From Pararhizobium sp. (lineage in GTDB: Bacteria > Pseudomonadota > Alphaproteobacteria > Rhizobiales > Rhizobiaceae), in contig CP051237.1 in NCBI GenBank assembly GCA_017794825.1, positions 496,001 through 560,000 of the forward strand: a stretch of DNA of 64,000 nt. The letters are read 5' to 3'. The notes under the pieces are model-generated. The model had not been told where the DNA came from. It was given only the letters and a program-made list of their open reading frames with translations, and searched no databases. This document shows, piece after piece, positions 52,199-60,899 of this stretch (position 1 is the first letter of the stretch; each line of letters starts with the position of its first letter). Made by a program: the position numbers and the translations under genes.

Positions 52199-53428
52199 AT
52201 GCAGCATATTCCCTTTTTGGCGCCGGTGGGGGCGGCAGCCTTTTTTGTCACATTTGCAATCGGCCCAGTGATGGCCGAGACGCCTTCAGGCACAGATTTG
52301 CTGAGCTTCGCGCAAGGCGCGCTGCCGTTGGAGCTGGGTCAAGACGCGGAAGTTCTGCGTGTCGGACCAGAGCACGCCATCGCACTGATTGATGGCAACC
52401 CTGTCAAATTTGCGGCGATGCGCAAACCAGCGACGGCGGAACAAAGTGTTGCTTTCCACTATGCTCTGCCAGCGCCAACAAAATTCTCGGGATTCTTCGT
52501 TCCAAGTATCCAGGAGACGCCAAGCCCTTCACAAACGTTCTTCAAGAATGTCACAGTTTCCGGATCATCCGAAGGACCGGAAGGTCCATTCGTGCCGCTG
52601 GCGTCCGGTGTGCTTGAGACACATACCGAGGACGACCAGGTGACTCCGCTGGCATTGGAGGCCAACCAGCCCAAGGTGCAATGGGTCCGTGTCGTGTTAC
52701 AGGGCGGAATCGACGTTCAGACAGACAAGAGCTTTCTGGAGTTCTCTGAACTGATTGGCACGGGTGTTCAGGACGAAGCACCTATATCTGAAGGTTTCCA
52801 GGGCGTCTGGACAGGCCGCGGGGTGAAACTGGAGTTGGAGCAAAACGGTGCGACGGTGACCGGTTGCTATGACGGCGAGTCGATGTTGACCGGCACAGTG
52901 TCTGGCAATGTTCTTCGTGCACTTGGTGAGAATGCGGCCGGAATTTCCTCACAGTTTATTTTGCTGGCGAGGGACGATGGCTCGATTCAAGGGTTGCGAT
53001 CAACGAACGGCGCTCCGTTCAGCCAATATAATGGCGCGTCATCGGACAAGGCGGCATCCTGTCTTGCACCCGAGCCACCCAAATTGGGCTGTGGATCAAT
53101 CGTGCATGGCATTCAGTTTGACTTTGACAGCGATGTCATCCGGCCATCGTCCAGCGTTGTTCTTGCCGATCTTTATGAAGGTCTGCGGGCAGATGGCGCA
53201 GATGCGGTCACAATTGTTGGCCATTCCTCCAGCGAAGGCGCTGAAGACTATAACCGCGACCTTTCCGAACGCCGGGCGGCATCGGTTGCGAAGGCGCTTG
53301 TCGCCTTGGGGTTGAACGCGGCAACGATCACCGCGGCAGGGCGCGGCGAGGACGAGCCTATTGCAAGCAACGCCGATGAGGCCGGGCGATCATTGAATCG
53401 GCGGGTTGAGGTACAATGCACAGGCTGA
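52199..53428 (+). CDS. Exported OmpA-family protein with novel N-terminal region
   Basis: 409 residues. After a signal peptide (AAFFVTFAIGPVMAETPS) come about 180 residues resembling a beta-sandwich (discoidin-like FHYALPAPTKFSGFFVPSIQ, WVRVVLQGGI), then a small calycin-like part (FQGVWTGRGVKLELEQNGATV). The C-terminal 120 residues are an OmpA peptidoglycan-binding domain: GIQFDFDSDVIRPSSSVVLA, VGHSSSEGAEDYNRDLSERR and SLNRRVEV. The start has AAGGCGG upstream; the frame is open to 52100. GC content is lower than in the flanking genes. Confidence 0.85.
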   Translation: MQHIPFLAPVGAAAFFVTFAIGPVMAETPSGTDLLSFAQGALPLELGQDAEVLRVGPEHAIALIDGNPVKFAAMRKPATAEQSVAFHYALPAPTKFSGFFVPSIQETPSPSQTFFKNVTVSGSSEGPEGPFVPLASGVLETHTEDDQVTPLALEANQPKVQWVRVVLQGGIDVQTDKSFLEFSELIGTGVQDEAPISEGFQGVWTGRGVKLELEQNGATVTGCYDGESMLTGTVSGNVLRALGENAAGISSQFILLARDDGSIQGLRSTNGAPFSQYNGASSDKAASCLAPEPPKLGCGSIVHGIQFDFDSDVIRPSSSVVLADLYEGLRADGADAVTIVGHSSSEGAEDYNRDLSERRAASVAKALVALGLNAATITAAGRGEDEPIASNADEAGRSLNRRVEVQCTG

Positions 53429-53590
53429 TTGCGTTTGGGCTGGGACCATGCGCTATGGCGTTGTTACCCGCATCGGCCGCCTGAACTCCGGGGCGATGCA
53501 ATTTTTCTGGCAAAGCAGGAGAAATCCAGCGTGATCGTGTATGTGTCGAACAGTGGCAAGCGCGATAGCTACTGGCAAGGAGATTGACCG

Positions 53591-53956
53591 ATGTCGGGAC
53601 TGCGCGTTGTCTTGGTTTTGCTCGCGTGTTGGATCGCACTCCAGATAGGCTCCTATGTTTCGACTTCTGACATTGAGGGACCAAGAAACACCGACACTGG
53701 ATTCAAACGGTTGGATGTTTTCTTCAAATGGCAGGTCACCGCGCTTGCGGTGTCGCTGGTTGCCGCTGCGGCAGGGTTCGTCGGGCCGGACAAACGCTGG
53801 CGCAAGAGATTGATCGGCCTCGCACCGTTGGGATTAACGCTTGCCGCGGTCGGCGGTCTGGCCTTGGTGGGACTGATCATCCAAAATGCCCAGACACCTG
53901 ACACCTCTTTTCGGCCAACGACAGCTCCCGCGGCAACGGCAACGGCAACGGAGTAA
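53591..53956 (+). CDS. Hypothetical small membrane protein
   Basis: 121 residues with three predicted helices (VVLVLLACWIALQIGSYV, the VTALAVSLVAAAAGFV region, and LTLAAVGGLALVGLII) and an Ala/Thr-rich tail. No family is recognised. The 162-bp gap after the OmpA-like gene holds no gene. A GCAAGGAG site lies 11 bases before the start. Confidence 0.6.
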   Translation: MSGLRVVLVLLACWIALQIGSYVSTSDIEGPRNTDTGFKRLDVFFKWQVTALAVSLVAAAAGFVGPDKRWRKRLIGLAPLGLTLAAVGGLALVGLIIQNAQTPDTSFRPTTAPAATATATE

Positions 53957-54034
53957 TTGAGGCCACAGGCAAAGGAGACGGCGAAACTCTCGGCAAAGCA
54001 GCCATTTGCGCAGCCGCAGCGAATTCTCACTTTA

Positions 54035-54318
54035 TCCGCTTTGCTGACCTGCGCGGTCGGTTGACGTGTCCCAGCGCCTCTGCCGAAGTCGGTTATCGGC
54101 ATTCGCCCGCCGGTCACGGAAGCGGTCGGAACCTCGATCGGCTGTTCATCACGGAGGCCGGGACAGGAACCGTGTTGAGCGCACAGTCGGAGACGCGCGG
54201 CCTACCCCTCTTCAGCGGATATTGAGCAAGACGCCCGGCGCTCCGGACAGGTCTTTATACCAAACGCATGCAACGGTCTGGAAACGAAGCTCATCTTCTC
54301 CCACCTGTCCATGTCATA
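54035..54318 (+). repeat. Repeat block, left copy (contains SMP-30 remnant)
   Basis: Matches 55901-56286 in order: TCCGCTTTGCTGACCT, GGCATTCGCC, TGTTCATCACGGAGGCC, ACAGGTCTTT and AACGAAGCTCATCTTCTCC. About 100 bp present in the right copy (around 55998-56105) are missing here. Both copies end directly at a livF-tail copy. No gene is supported in 53957-54699. Confidence 0.85.
54133..54225 (+). pseudogene. SMP-30/gluconolactonase C-terminal fragment (left)
   Basis: The frame LDRLFITEAGTGTVLSAQSE followed by TRGLPLFSGY and a stop is the end of an SMP-30/regucalcin-type lactonase. No start or upstream part exists; only the last 30 codons survive. Confidence 0.65.
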
Positions 54319-54510
54319 GGCCACGGCGAAGTGGTGTACGAAGGCCGGCCCGCCGATCTGCGCCAGCGCGAGGACATCCGCAACGAATGGCTTGCTGTCT
54401 GAGGCGCGTTTCGGGAGCTTGAATTACGACGGCATGTCAAACTGCAGTGTCTGCTTTGTTTCCCACGAGGGTGATCTGGCCTGCAGTGTCAGCCGGCCGC
54501 ATTGAGCCCA
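54319..54510 (+). repeat. livF 3'-end repeat, second copy
   Basis: Repeats the end of livF (GEVVYEGRPADLRQREDIRN, then EWLAV and stop) and the following 109 bp at roughly 85 percent identity by eye. The changes are mostly silent, so this comes from a functional relative and not from a random decay of the first copy. Confidence 0.85.
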
Positions 54511-54699
54511 TTCTACCCGGATGTTGTTCACGGGGCGAAGGTCTGCTTTGGCACCTCGTCGCTATCCGACTCGGAGACGTAGACGGGAGCTGCTCGAACT
54601 GGTATCAGGCGTCGGTTCGCACCGAGACCGCGAACCTTGCCCGGGACGACCCGGGCATGGATGATCTCGACGGGGACGACCCCGCAAGAGGTCTCGAAT

Positions 54700-55854
54700 A
54701 TGCAGAAATTTGTATCCTACCTTCCATCGCGCGCCGCTGGCGTCAAGCTCGCCGTTGCTTGGATCGTCGTGGCGGCGTTTCAGTTCGGCCTTCATTCGCT
54801 GCTTGGACCGGATATGTCGGTACTGGTAGCCCTGTCGTTGTTCGCAATTCTGTTCGGAACCATCCTGATGGCCGCCTTCGGGGCCGTCCACGAGGCGGAT
54901 GAGCTGGCTCACCAACTCGGAGAGCCCTACGGAACGCTGATCCTCACGGTATCCATCGTGGTTATCGAGGTCGTCCTGATCGTTGCAGTCATGCTGGGAC
55001 CGAGCGCGTCGGCGACCATCGGGCGCGATTCCATCTTTGCCGTCATGATGATCATCATGAACCTCGTCACCGGGCTCTGCTTACTCGTCGGAGCAATCCG
55101 GTACGGAGAGCAGGAATACAACGCGCCCGGCGCGATCACCTTTATCAGCATGATTCTGGTCTTCGTCGGGGTCGCGTTCCTGCTTCCGAACTACGCCGGG
55201 TCCGAAGACGGGGCATTCACGCCGGTGCAGGCCGTCTTCGTCTCGATTTTGTTCCTTGTCGGCTATGCCGGCTTTCTTTATCTCCAGATGGGCAGGTACC
55301 GGACCGATTTCGTGCAGCCGGAGACAGGTTCGATGCGAATTCTTCTTAGGGAAGCCCGCCGTCGTGAAGCGATAGACCATCAAGCACAGGTCGAGGGCGG
55401 GGATAGCACGCTCAAGCACGCGATCACGCTCGTCGCGTTGATCCTACCCATCGTGCTGCTGGCGCACGATCTTTCGATCATCATCGATTACGGTGTCGTG
55501 GCGGCTGGTGCGCCGGCCGCTTTGAGCGGCGTCCTGATTGCGATCATCGTATTCACGCCAGAATCCGTCACGGCTGTGAGGGCCGCCCTCGACGATCAGG
55601 CGCAACGGGCGATCAACCTCTGTCTGGGCGCGTTCGTCTCAACCGTCGGGCTCACGGTTCCGGCCGTTCTGGCCGTCGGGCTGATCACGGGCAAGAGCGT
55701 CGCCTTCGGCATCTCAGAAACCGAGACCGTGCTCCTGGCCCTGACCGTCGCACTGACGACGCTGACCTTTATGGGGCACAGGACCTCGGCGACACAAGGT
55801 ATGCTGCACCTGCTGCTCTTCGCGGTCTTTGGCCTCATGCTGTTCACAGTCTAA
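54700..55854 (+). CDS. chaA: ChaA-type calcium/sodium:proton antiporter
   Basis: 384-residue inner-membrane cation exchanger of the CaCA superfamily. Eleven helices and both alpha repeats are visible: GAVHEADELAHQLGEPYGTL with LILTVSIVVIEVVLIVAVML (Glu motif) and VLIAIIVFTPESVTAVRAAL (PES motif). The TSATQGMLHLLLFAVFGLML end is typical of ChaA. The ATG at 54700 has AGAGGT upstream. The gene sits between the two copies of the repeat block, a sign of insertion as a cassette. Confidence 0.92.
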   Translation: MQKFVSYLPSRAAGVKLAVAWIVVAAFQFGLHSLLGPDMSVLVALSLFAILFGTILMAAFGAVHEADELAHQLGEPYGTLILTVSIVVIEVVLIVAVMLGPSASATIGRDSIFAVMMIIMNLVTGLCLLVGAIRYGEQEYNAPGAITFISMILVFVGVAFLLPNYAGSEDGAFTPVQAVFVSILFLVGYAGFLYLQMGRYRTDFVQPETGSMRILLREARRREAIDHQAQVEGGDSTLKHAITLVALILPIVLLAHDLSIIIDYGVVAAGAPAALSGVLIAIIVFTPESVTAVRAALDDQAQRAINLCLGAFVSTVGLTVPAVLAVGLITGKSVAFGISETETVLLALTVALTTLTFMGHRTSATQGMLHLLLFAVFGLMLFTV

Positions 55855-55900
55855 GCCACCAGAGCGGGCATTTATTCCGTATCGTTGAGGGGCCGCTCTG

Positions 55901-56286
55901 TCCGCTTTGCTGACCTTCGCGGTCGGTTGATGTGTCCCGGCGGCTCTGCCGAGGTCGGTCATCGGCATTCGCCTGCCACTCACGAAAGCGGTCGGAACCG
56001 CGTGTCGGAAACCAGAAACTGCGCCGAGAGGAGAACCGGCGCGCCGCTTCGTCTCGCCGACAGGGCTGCACACGACGAACGTCGCCTTCGGGGGCGAGAA
56101 CCGCGATCGGCTGTTCATCACGGAGGCCGAGACAGGAACCGTGTTGAGCGCACAGACGGAGGCGCGCGGCCTTCCCCTCTTCGGAGGATACTGAGCGAGA
56201 CGCCCGGCGCCCGGACAGGTCTTTGATCCGAAAGCATGCAACGGGCTGAAAACGAAGCTCATCTTCTCCAAACTGTGCATGTCACG
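55901..56286 (+). repeat. Repeat block, right copy (contains SMP-30 remnant)
   Basis: The longer copy of the block that also precedes the ChaA gene. It includes AACGTCGCCTTCGGGGGCGA, missing on the left. No gene is supported between 55855 and 56559 besides remnants. Confidence 0.85.
56042..56194 (+). pseudogene. SMP-30/gluconolactonase C-terminal fragment (right)
   Basis: The frame RRFVSPTGLHTTNVAFGGEN followed by RDRLFITEAETGTVL, SAQTEARGLPLFGGY and TGA is the conserved end of an SMP-30/gluconolactonase/LRE protein (TNVAFGG and ITE are family residues). The upstream two-thirds of the gene is absent. Confidence 0.7.
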
Positions 56287-56325
56287 GGCCACGGCGAAGT
56301 GGCGTTCGAAGGCGCGCGCGCCGAC
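56287..56325 (+). repeat. livF 3'-end repeat, third (short) copy
   Basis: GGCCACGGCGAAGTGGCGTT and CCGACTTCAG correspond to the start of the other two copies; after about 39 bp the similarity ends. Confidence 0.75.
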
Positions 56326-56559
56326 TTCAGGCGGCCTCTTGGCACAAAAGTAATTAATGTGTTGAATGTCAAAGCTGATCGAAGACAATCACGGCGATGA
56401 CGTTTCCGGGGCGCAACAGGGAAATCCTGCCGTTTCACGCCGAAGATTGCAGCGCTCGGCCATATTGAGTTGATTTTGAAACAGACAATACGCGCCGCGG
56501 GAATCTTCGAATGATTTCCGCATGAGGATAATGAAATTCATTTGCATGAGGGTTGAACC

Positions 56560-57834
56560 ATGACTGACGCCGCCGTCGCCCCAGCGGGCACACGCACGCC
56601 GATCATCGCCGGCGCCGTCGGAAGCGTCGTGGAATGGTACGATTTCGCCGTCTACGGTTTCTTCGCAGCGTCGATCGGCAAGCTGTTCTTTCCGTCCGAT
56701 GTTCCGGTCGCCTCGCTTCTCAGCGCATTCGCCGTCTTTGCTGTCGGATACGCGGCGCGCCCGGTCGGCAGCCTGCTCTTCGGCTATCTCGGCGACACGT
56801 TTGGCCGGCGCCGGGCGCTGATGATTTCGATCGTCGCCATGGGCGCGAGCACCACCGCCGTCGCGATTTTGCCAACTTACGCCCGGATCGGCGTGGCGGC
56901 GCCCGTGATCCTGATCGCGCTCAGGATCCTGCAGGGACTGTCGGTCGGCGGCGAATATACCGGCGCCAGCGTCTATGTCGCCGAGCACGCTCCGCCGGCG
57001 CGCCGCGGCTATCTGACCTCCTTCGTCGAGTTCGGGGTCGTCGGCGGCTTCATGCTGGGTTCGGCGATCGGCGCCATGACCGCCGCAGTTCTCGGCGAAG
57101 ACGGCGTCGCCGAATGGGGATGGCGCATCCCGTTCGCCCTTGGCGGCGTGCTCACGCTGATCGTGCTGGCGCTGCGGCGGAACATGCCGGAAAGCTTCGC
57201 CGGCTCGACCGCGGAGGACTTGTCCGTCTCGCCGCTGATCGAGGTTTTCCGCGATCACTGGCGCGAGATGCTGCACATCACGGCTCTCGTCGCCTACGCC
57301 GGGCCGATGTTCTATATCGTATGGGTGTACGCCGCGTCCTATCTCGAGCAGACGCTGCATTTCTCCACCGTCGCGACAATGGACATCTACCTCGTCTCGC
57401 TGGGCGTGATCGCCGTGACGGTGCCAATCTTCGGCCATCTGAGCGACCGCTTCGGCCGCCGGCCGTTCTTTCTGGCCACCGGCGTCGCCGGCGTCGTGCT
57501 GACATGGCCGCTCTTCTACCTGCTCCACCAGCCTTCGGTGATCCAGGTGCTCGTCGCCCAGTGCGGCTTCGCGATCCTGCTCGGCGCGGTCTACGGAATG
57601 GTGCCCGCCACCATCGCTGAACTCCTGCCGACCCGGGTCCGATGCTCCGGCGCCGCGATCGGCTACAACGCCTGCCTCGGCCTCATCGCCGGAACGGCGC
57701 CGCTGCTGTCGACCTGGCTGGTCGCGCGCACCGGCGACGTCCTCGCGCCCGCCTGGTATCTGATCCTGCTGGCCGGCGTCCATCTGATCGGCTGGGCCTT
57801 CCTGAAGGAAAAGGCCGGCCAGCCGCTGGCCTGA
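56560..57834 (+). CDS. MFS transporter, metabolite:H+ symporter (MHS) family
   Basis: 424-residue, 12-helix secondary transporter, probably for an organic acid, proline or betaine. Family signs are GSVVEWYDFAVYGFFAASIG at the first helix, SLLFGYLGDTFGRRRALMIS in the loop 2-3 motif, and the LSVGGEYTGASVYVAEHAPP region that is specific to MHS members. GAGGGTTGAACC precedes the ATG. It converges with a paralogue 32 bp downstream. Confidence 0.92.
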   Translation: MTDAAVAPAGTRTPIIAGAVGSVVEWYDFAVYGFFAASIGKLFFPSDVPVASLLSAFAVFAVGYAARPVGSLLFGYLGDTFGRRRALMISIVAMGASTTAVAILPTYARIGVAAPVILIALRILQGLSVGGEYTGASVYVAEHAPPARRGYLTSFVEFGVVGGFMLGSAIGAMTAAVLGEDGVAEWGWRIPFALGGVLTLIVLALRRNMPESFAGSTAEDLSVSPLIEVFRDHWREMLHITALVAYAGPMFYIVWVYAASYLEQTLHFSTVATMDIYLVSLGVIAVTVPIFGHLSDRFGRRPFFLATGVAGVVLTWPLFYLLHQPSVIQVLVAQCGFAILLGAVYGMVPATIAELLPTRVRCSGAAIGYNACLGLIAGTAPLLSTWLVARTGDVLAPAWYLILLAGVHLIGWAFLKEKAGQPLA

Positions 57835-57866
57835 CGTGATTTGCCCAATCTCCCGGCCCGCCTCGC

Positions 57867-59123
57867 TCACGGCAGCGGCCGGAACCGGGTTTCGGGGATC
57901 AGGAACAGCGCGGTGAGCAGACCCACGGCGCCGCCGCCCGCGATCCACCAGGCCGGCGCGATCGGGTTTCCTGTCTCGACATAGAGCCAGGTCGCGATGA
58001 GCGGCGTCGTGCCGCCGAAACAGGCGAGCGATATGTTGTAGGCGAGCGCCAGCCCCGTGCAGCGCACGGCCGTCGGGATCAGTTCGGCCATGCAGGCGGT
58101 CGCGCCGGCGAACAGCAGGCCGAGCGCGGTCACGTAGCCGAGTTTGCGCAGGAAGATCAGCGACGGCGGCGGACCGTGGATCAGCTCCAGAAACGGAATG
58201 GCGCCTGCGGCGAACAGCGCGCAGCCGGCGATGATCAGCGGCTTGCGGCCGATCCGGTCCGACAGCAGCGCCGCAAGCGGCGTGATCAGCAGCACGAAGC
58301 CCATGGCGGCGGTGTTGAGGCCGAAGGCGGCCCGTGAGCCGATCTGGTCGATCTTTTCCATGTAGGAGACGGAGTAGACGAGCGTCGAATAGGTCCCCAC
58401 GCCCACGGCGACGTTCAGCAGCGCCACTTTCGCCACGGCGCCGCGATAGCGGCCGAAGGCGTCGCGCACCGGCCGGGCGGACCCGCCGGCGGCCTGGCCC
58501 GCGTGCAGTCCGTTGCGCAGCAGGTAGCCGACGCCTGCGATCAACACGCTGCCGAGAAACGGCAGCCGCCAGCCCCAGGCGTCGATCTGGCTGTCGGTCA
58601 GCGCCGAGGTCAGCGCGAAGCCCGTGGCCGAGCCGAGCATGATGCCGAACACCGAGCCCCAGGGCGCCCACACGGCGTTGAACGCGCGGCCGTTTGCCGG
58701 CGCCTGCTCGACGAGGAAGGCGACCGAGCTTGTATATTCGCCGCCGGCCGACAGGCCCTGCGCCATGCGCAGCGCCACGATCAGCACGGGCGCGGCAACG
58801 CCGATCGTCTCGAACGTCGGCAGGCAGCCGATGAGAAACGTCGGAACCGCCATGAGCAGGATCGACAGCATCAGCGCCCGCTTGCGTCCGAACCGGTCGC
58901 CGATGCGCCCGAACGCCACGCCGCCCAGCGGCCGCACCAGAAAACCGGCCGCAAAGGCGCCGAAGGCCGCCAGCAGCGACGCCTGCGGATTGTCCGCCGG
59001 GAAGAACTGCCGGCCGATCACGGTCGCGAAATAGCCGTAGAGCGAGAAGTCGTACCACTCGGTCGTGTTGCCGATCAGGCCGGAAAGAATGACGCGTCGC
59101 CGCGATGCAGGCAGCAGGCTCAT
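57867..59123 (-). CDS. MFS transporter, metabolite:H+ symporter (MHS) family, convergent paralogue
   Basis: 418 residues, again with the MHS pattern: [36 protein letters not shown] and [20 protein letters not shown]. It is clearly related to the previous gene but only moderately similar, so it is an old paralogue. The ATG at 59123 with GAGGGGACC upstream was preferred over the in-frame codon at 59216. Substrate unknown. Confidence 0.92.
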   Translation of the reverse strand: MSLLPASRRRVILSGLIGNTTEWYDFSLYGYFATVIGRQFFPADNPQASLLAAFGAFAAGFLVRPLGGVAFGRIGDRFGRKRALMLSILLMAVPTFLIGCLPTFETIGVAAPVLIVALRMAQGLSAGGEYTSSVAFLVEQAPANGRAFNAVWAPWGSVFGIMLGSATGFALTSALTDSQIDAWGWRLPFLGSVLIAGVGYLLRNGLHAGQAAGGSARPVRDAFGRYRGAVAKVALLNVAVGVGTYSTLVYSVSYMEKIDQIGSRAAFGLNTAAMGFVLLITPLAALLSDRIGRKPLIIAGCALFAAGAIPFLELIHGPPPSLIFLRKLGYVTALGLLFAGATACMAELIPTAVRCTGLALAYNISLACFGGTTPLIATWLYVETGNPIAPAWWIAGGGAVGLLTALFLIPETRFRPLP

Positions 59124-59295
59124 CGGTCGCGCGGTCCCCTCGCAAGCGAATCTCCGGTTGACGCTAACCCAAAGCGCAACCCATGGCGACTGCCCGCCTG
59201 ACCCGCCACGCGTCAAAATTGCGCGTGCATGGAACCTTGCGCCCGCCTGGCTGTTTCACGCACTCACGCAAAGAACAAAGCCGAGGCTACCGATC

Positions 59296-60831
59296 ATGAG
59301 CAAGAAGAAGACAACCGTTCCTCCGACAACCAACGACGCCGGTATCCGCGTGCAGAGCGACGAGCATTCGCTGACCGTCGGACGCGACGGCCCGATCGTG
59401 CTGAACGACCATTACCTGCTCGAGCAGATGGCGAATTTCAACCGCGAGCGCATCCCCGAGCGCCAGCCCCACGCCAAGGGCGGCGGCGCCTTCGGCCATT
59501 TCGAGGTCACTGAGGACGTGAGCCAGTACACCAAGGCGAAGGTGTTCCAGCCGGGCGCGAAGACGGACGTGCTGATCCGCTTTTCCACCGTCGCCGGCGA
59601 GCGCGGCAGCCCCGACACGTGGCGCGACCCGCGCGGCTTTTCGGTGAAGATGTACACCGAGGACGGCAATTTCGACATGGTCGGCAACAACACGCCGATC
59701 TTCTTCATCCGCGACCCGATCAAGTTCCAGCAGTTCATCCGCAGCCAGAAGCGGCGCGCCGACAACGACATGCGCGACCACGACATGCAGTGGGATTTCT
59801 GGACGCTGTCGCCGGAAAGCGCTCACCAGGTGACGTATCTGATGGGCGACCGCGGCATTCCGAAGACCTGGCGCGAGATGAACGGCTATTCGAGCCACAC
59901 CTATTCGCTGGTCAACGCGAAGGGCGAGATGTTCTGGGTGAAGTTCCACTTCCACACCGACCAGGGCGACGGCAACGCGTACCTCAGCCAGGACGAGGCC
60001 GACAAGCTCGCCGGCAGCGACGGCGACTATCACCGCCGCGACCTCTTCAACGCGATCCGCGACGGCGACTATCCGAGCTGGACGCTGAAATGGCAGATCA
60101 TGCCGTTCGACGACGCCAAAACCTACCGCATCAACCCGTTCGACCTCACCAAGGTGTGGCCGCACGCCGACTATCCGCTGATCGAGGTCGGCCGGATGAC
60201 GCTCACCCGCAACCCGACCGATTTCCACACGGAGATCGAGCAGGCCGCCTTCGAGCCGAACAACATGGTGCCCGGCATTGGCCTTTCGCCCGACAAGATG
60301 CTGCTTGCCCGCGGCTTCTCCTACGCCGACGCGCACCGCGCGCGCCTCGGCGTCAACTACAAGCAGATCCCGGTCAACAAGCCGCGCTGCCCGGTCTACA
60401 GCTATTCCAAGGACGGCGCGATGCGCACGGAAAACGTCTCCGATCCGGTCTACGCGCCGAATTCCTGGGGCGGCCCGGCCGCCCAGCCCGACATGTCGGG
60501 CGAAGCCGGCCTCTGGCACGCCGACGGCGAGATGGTGCGCGAAGCCTACACGCTGCGCAAGGACGACGACGATTTCAGCCAGCCCCGCGCGCTGATCAAC
60601 GACGTGATGGACGCGGCGGCGCGCAAGCGGCTGGTCTCCAACGTCGTCGGCCATCTCTGCGACGGCGTCAGCGAAAAGGTGCTTCAGCGCGCGTTTGAGT
60701 ACTGGCGCAACATCGACAAGAAGATCGGAGACCGGATCGAAAAGGGCGTGCGCGACAAGCTCGGCGGCAAGTCGTCCGCGAAGGGCATGGCTTCGGCCGA
60801 AAGCATCGGACGCAAACAGGCGGCGGAGTAG
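59296..60831 (+). CDS. katA: Monofunctional haem catalase (clade 3)
   Basis: Splits hydrogen peroxide. Of 511 residues, the distal haem pocket is [19 protein letters not shown] with the catalytic His, then [11 protein letters not shown] with the Asn, and the proximal haem ligand Tyr lies in [17 protein letters not shown]. The length is that of small-subunit catalases; the last 40 residues ([20 protein letters not shown]) are a basic tail. It follows a divergent transporter and is convergent with the sulfatase. Confidence 0.96.
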   Translation: MSKKKTTVPPTTNDAGIRVQSDEHSLTVGRDGPIVLNDHYLLEQMANFNRERIPERQPHAKGGGAFGHFEVTEDVSQYTKAKVFQPGAKTDVLIRFSTVAGERGSPDTWRDPRGFSVKMYTEDGNFDMVGNNTPIFFIRDPIKFQQFIRSQKRRADNDMRDHDMQWDFWTLSPESAHQVTYLMGDRGIPKTWREMNGYSSHTYSLVNAKGEMFWVKFHFHTDQGDGNAYLSQDEADKLAGSDGDYHRRDLFNAIRDGDYPSWTLKWQIMPFDDAKTYRINPFDLTKVWPHADYPLIEVGRMTLTRNPTDFHTEIEQAAFEPNNMVPGIGLSPDKMLLARGFSYADAHRARLGVNYKQIPVNKPRCPVYSYSKDGAMRTENVSDPVYAPNSWGGPAAQPDMSGEAGLWHADGEMVREAYTLRKDDDDFSQPRALINDVMDAAARKRLVSNVVGHLCDGVSEKVLQRAFEYWRNIDKKIGDRIEKGVRDKLGGKSSAKGMASAESIGRKQAAE

Positions 60832-60854
60832 CCGGCCCGGAAAACACGACGGCC

Positions 60855-60870
60855 GCCGGGTCTCCCCGGC
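60855..60870. terminator. Hairpin between katA and the sulfatase
   Basis: GCCGGG and CCCGGC arms around TCTC, with an outer GGC/GCC extension, 24 bp after the catalase stop. A short T-run (CCTTTTG) lies 20 bp further on. It probably serves both convergent genes. Confidence 0.5.
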
Positions 60871-60899
60871 AGCCGCTCAATGTGCGCCTTTTGTAAGGC

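Noticed and set aside
51862-56325. Prophage or integrative element with integrase
   Set aside because: The triple livF tail looks like attachment-site duplication, but no recombinase, excisionase or phage gene lies between the copies.
56389-59145. 918-residue open frame on the minus strand
   Set aside because: Covers two real MFS genes in wrong frames; Arg/Gly/Ala-rich with no domain.
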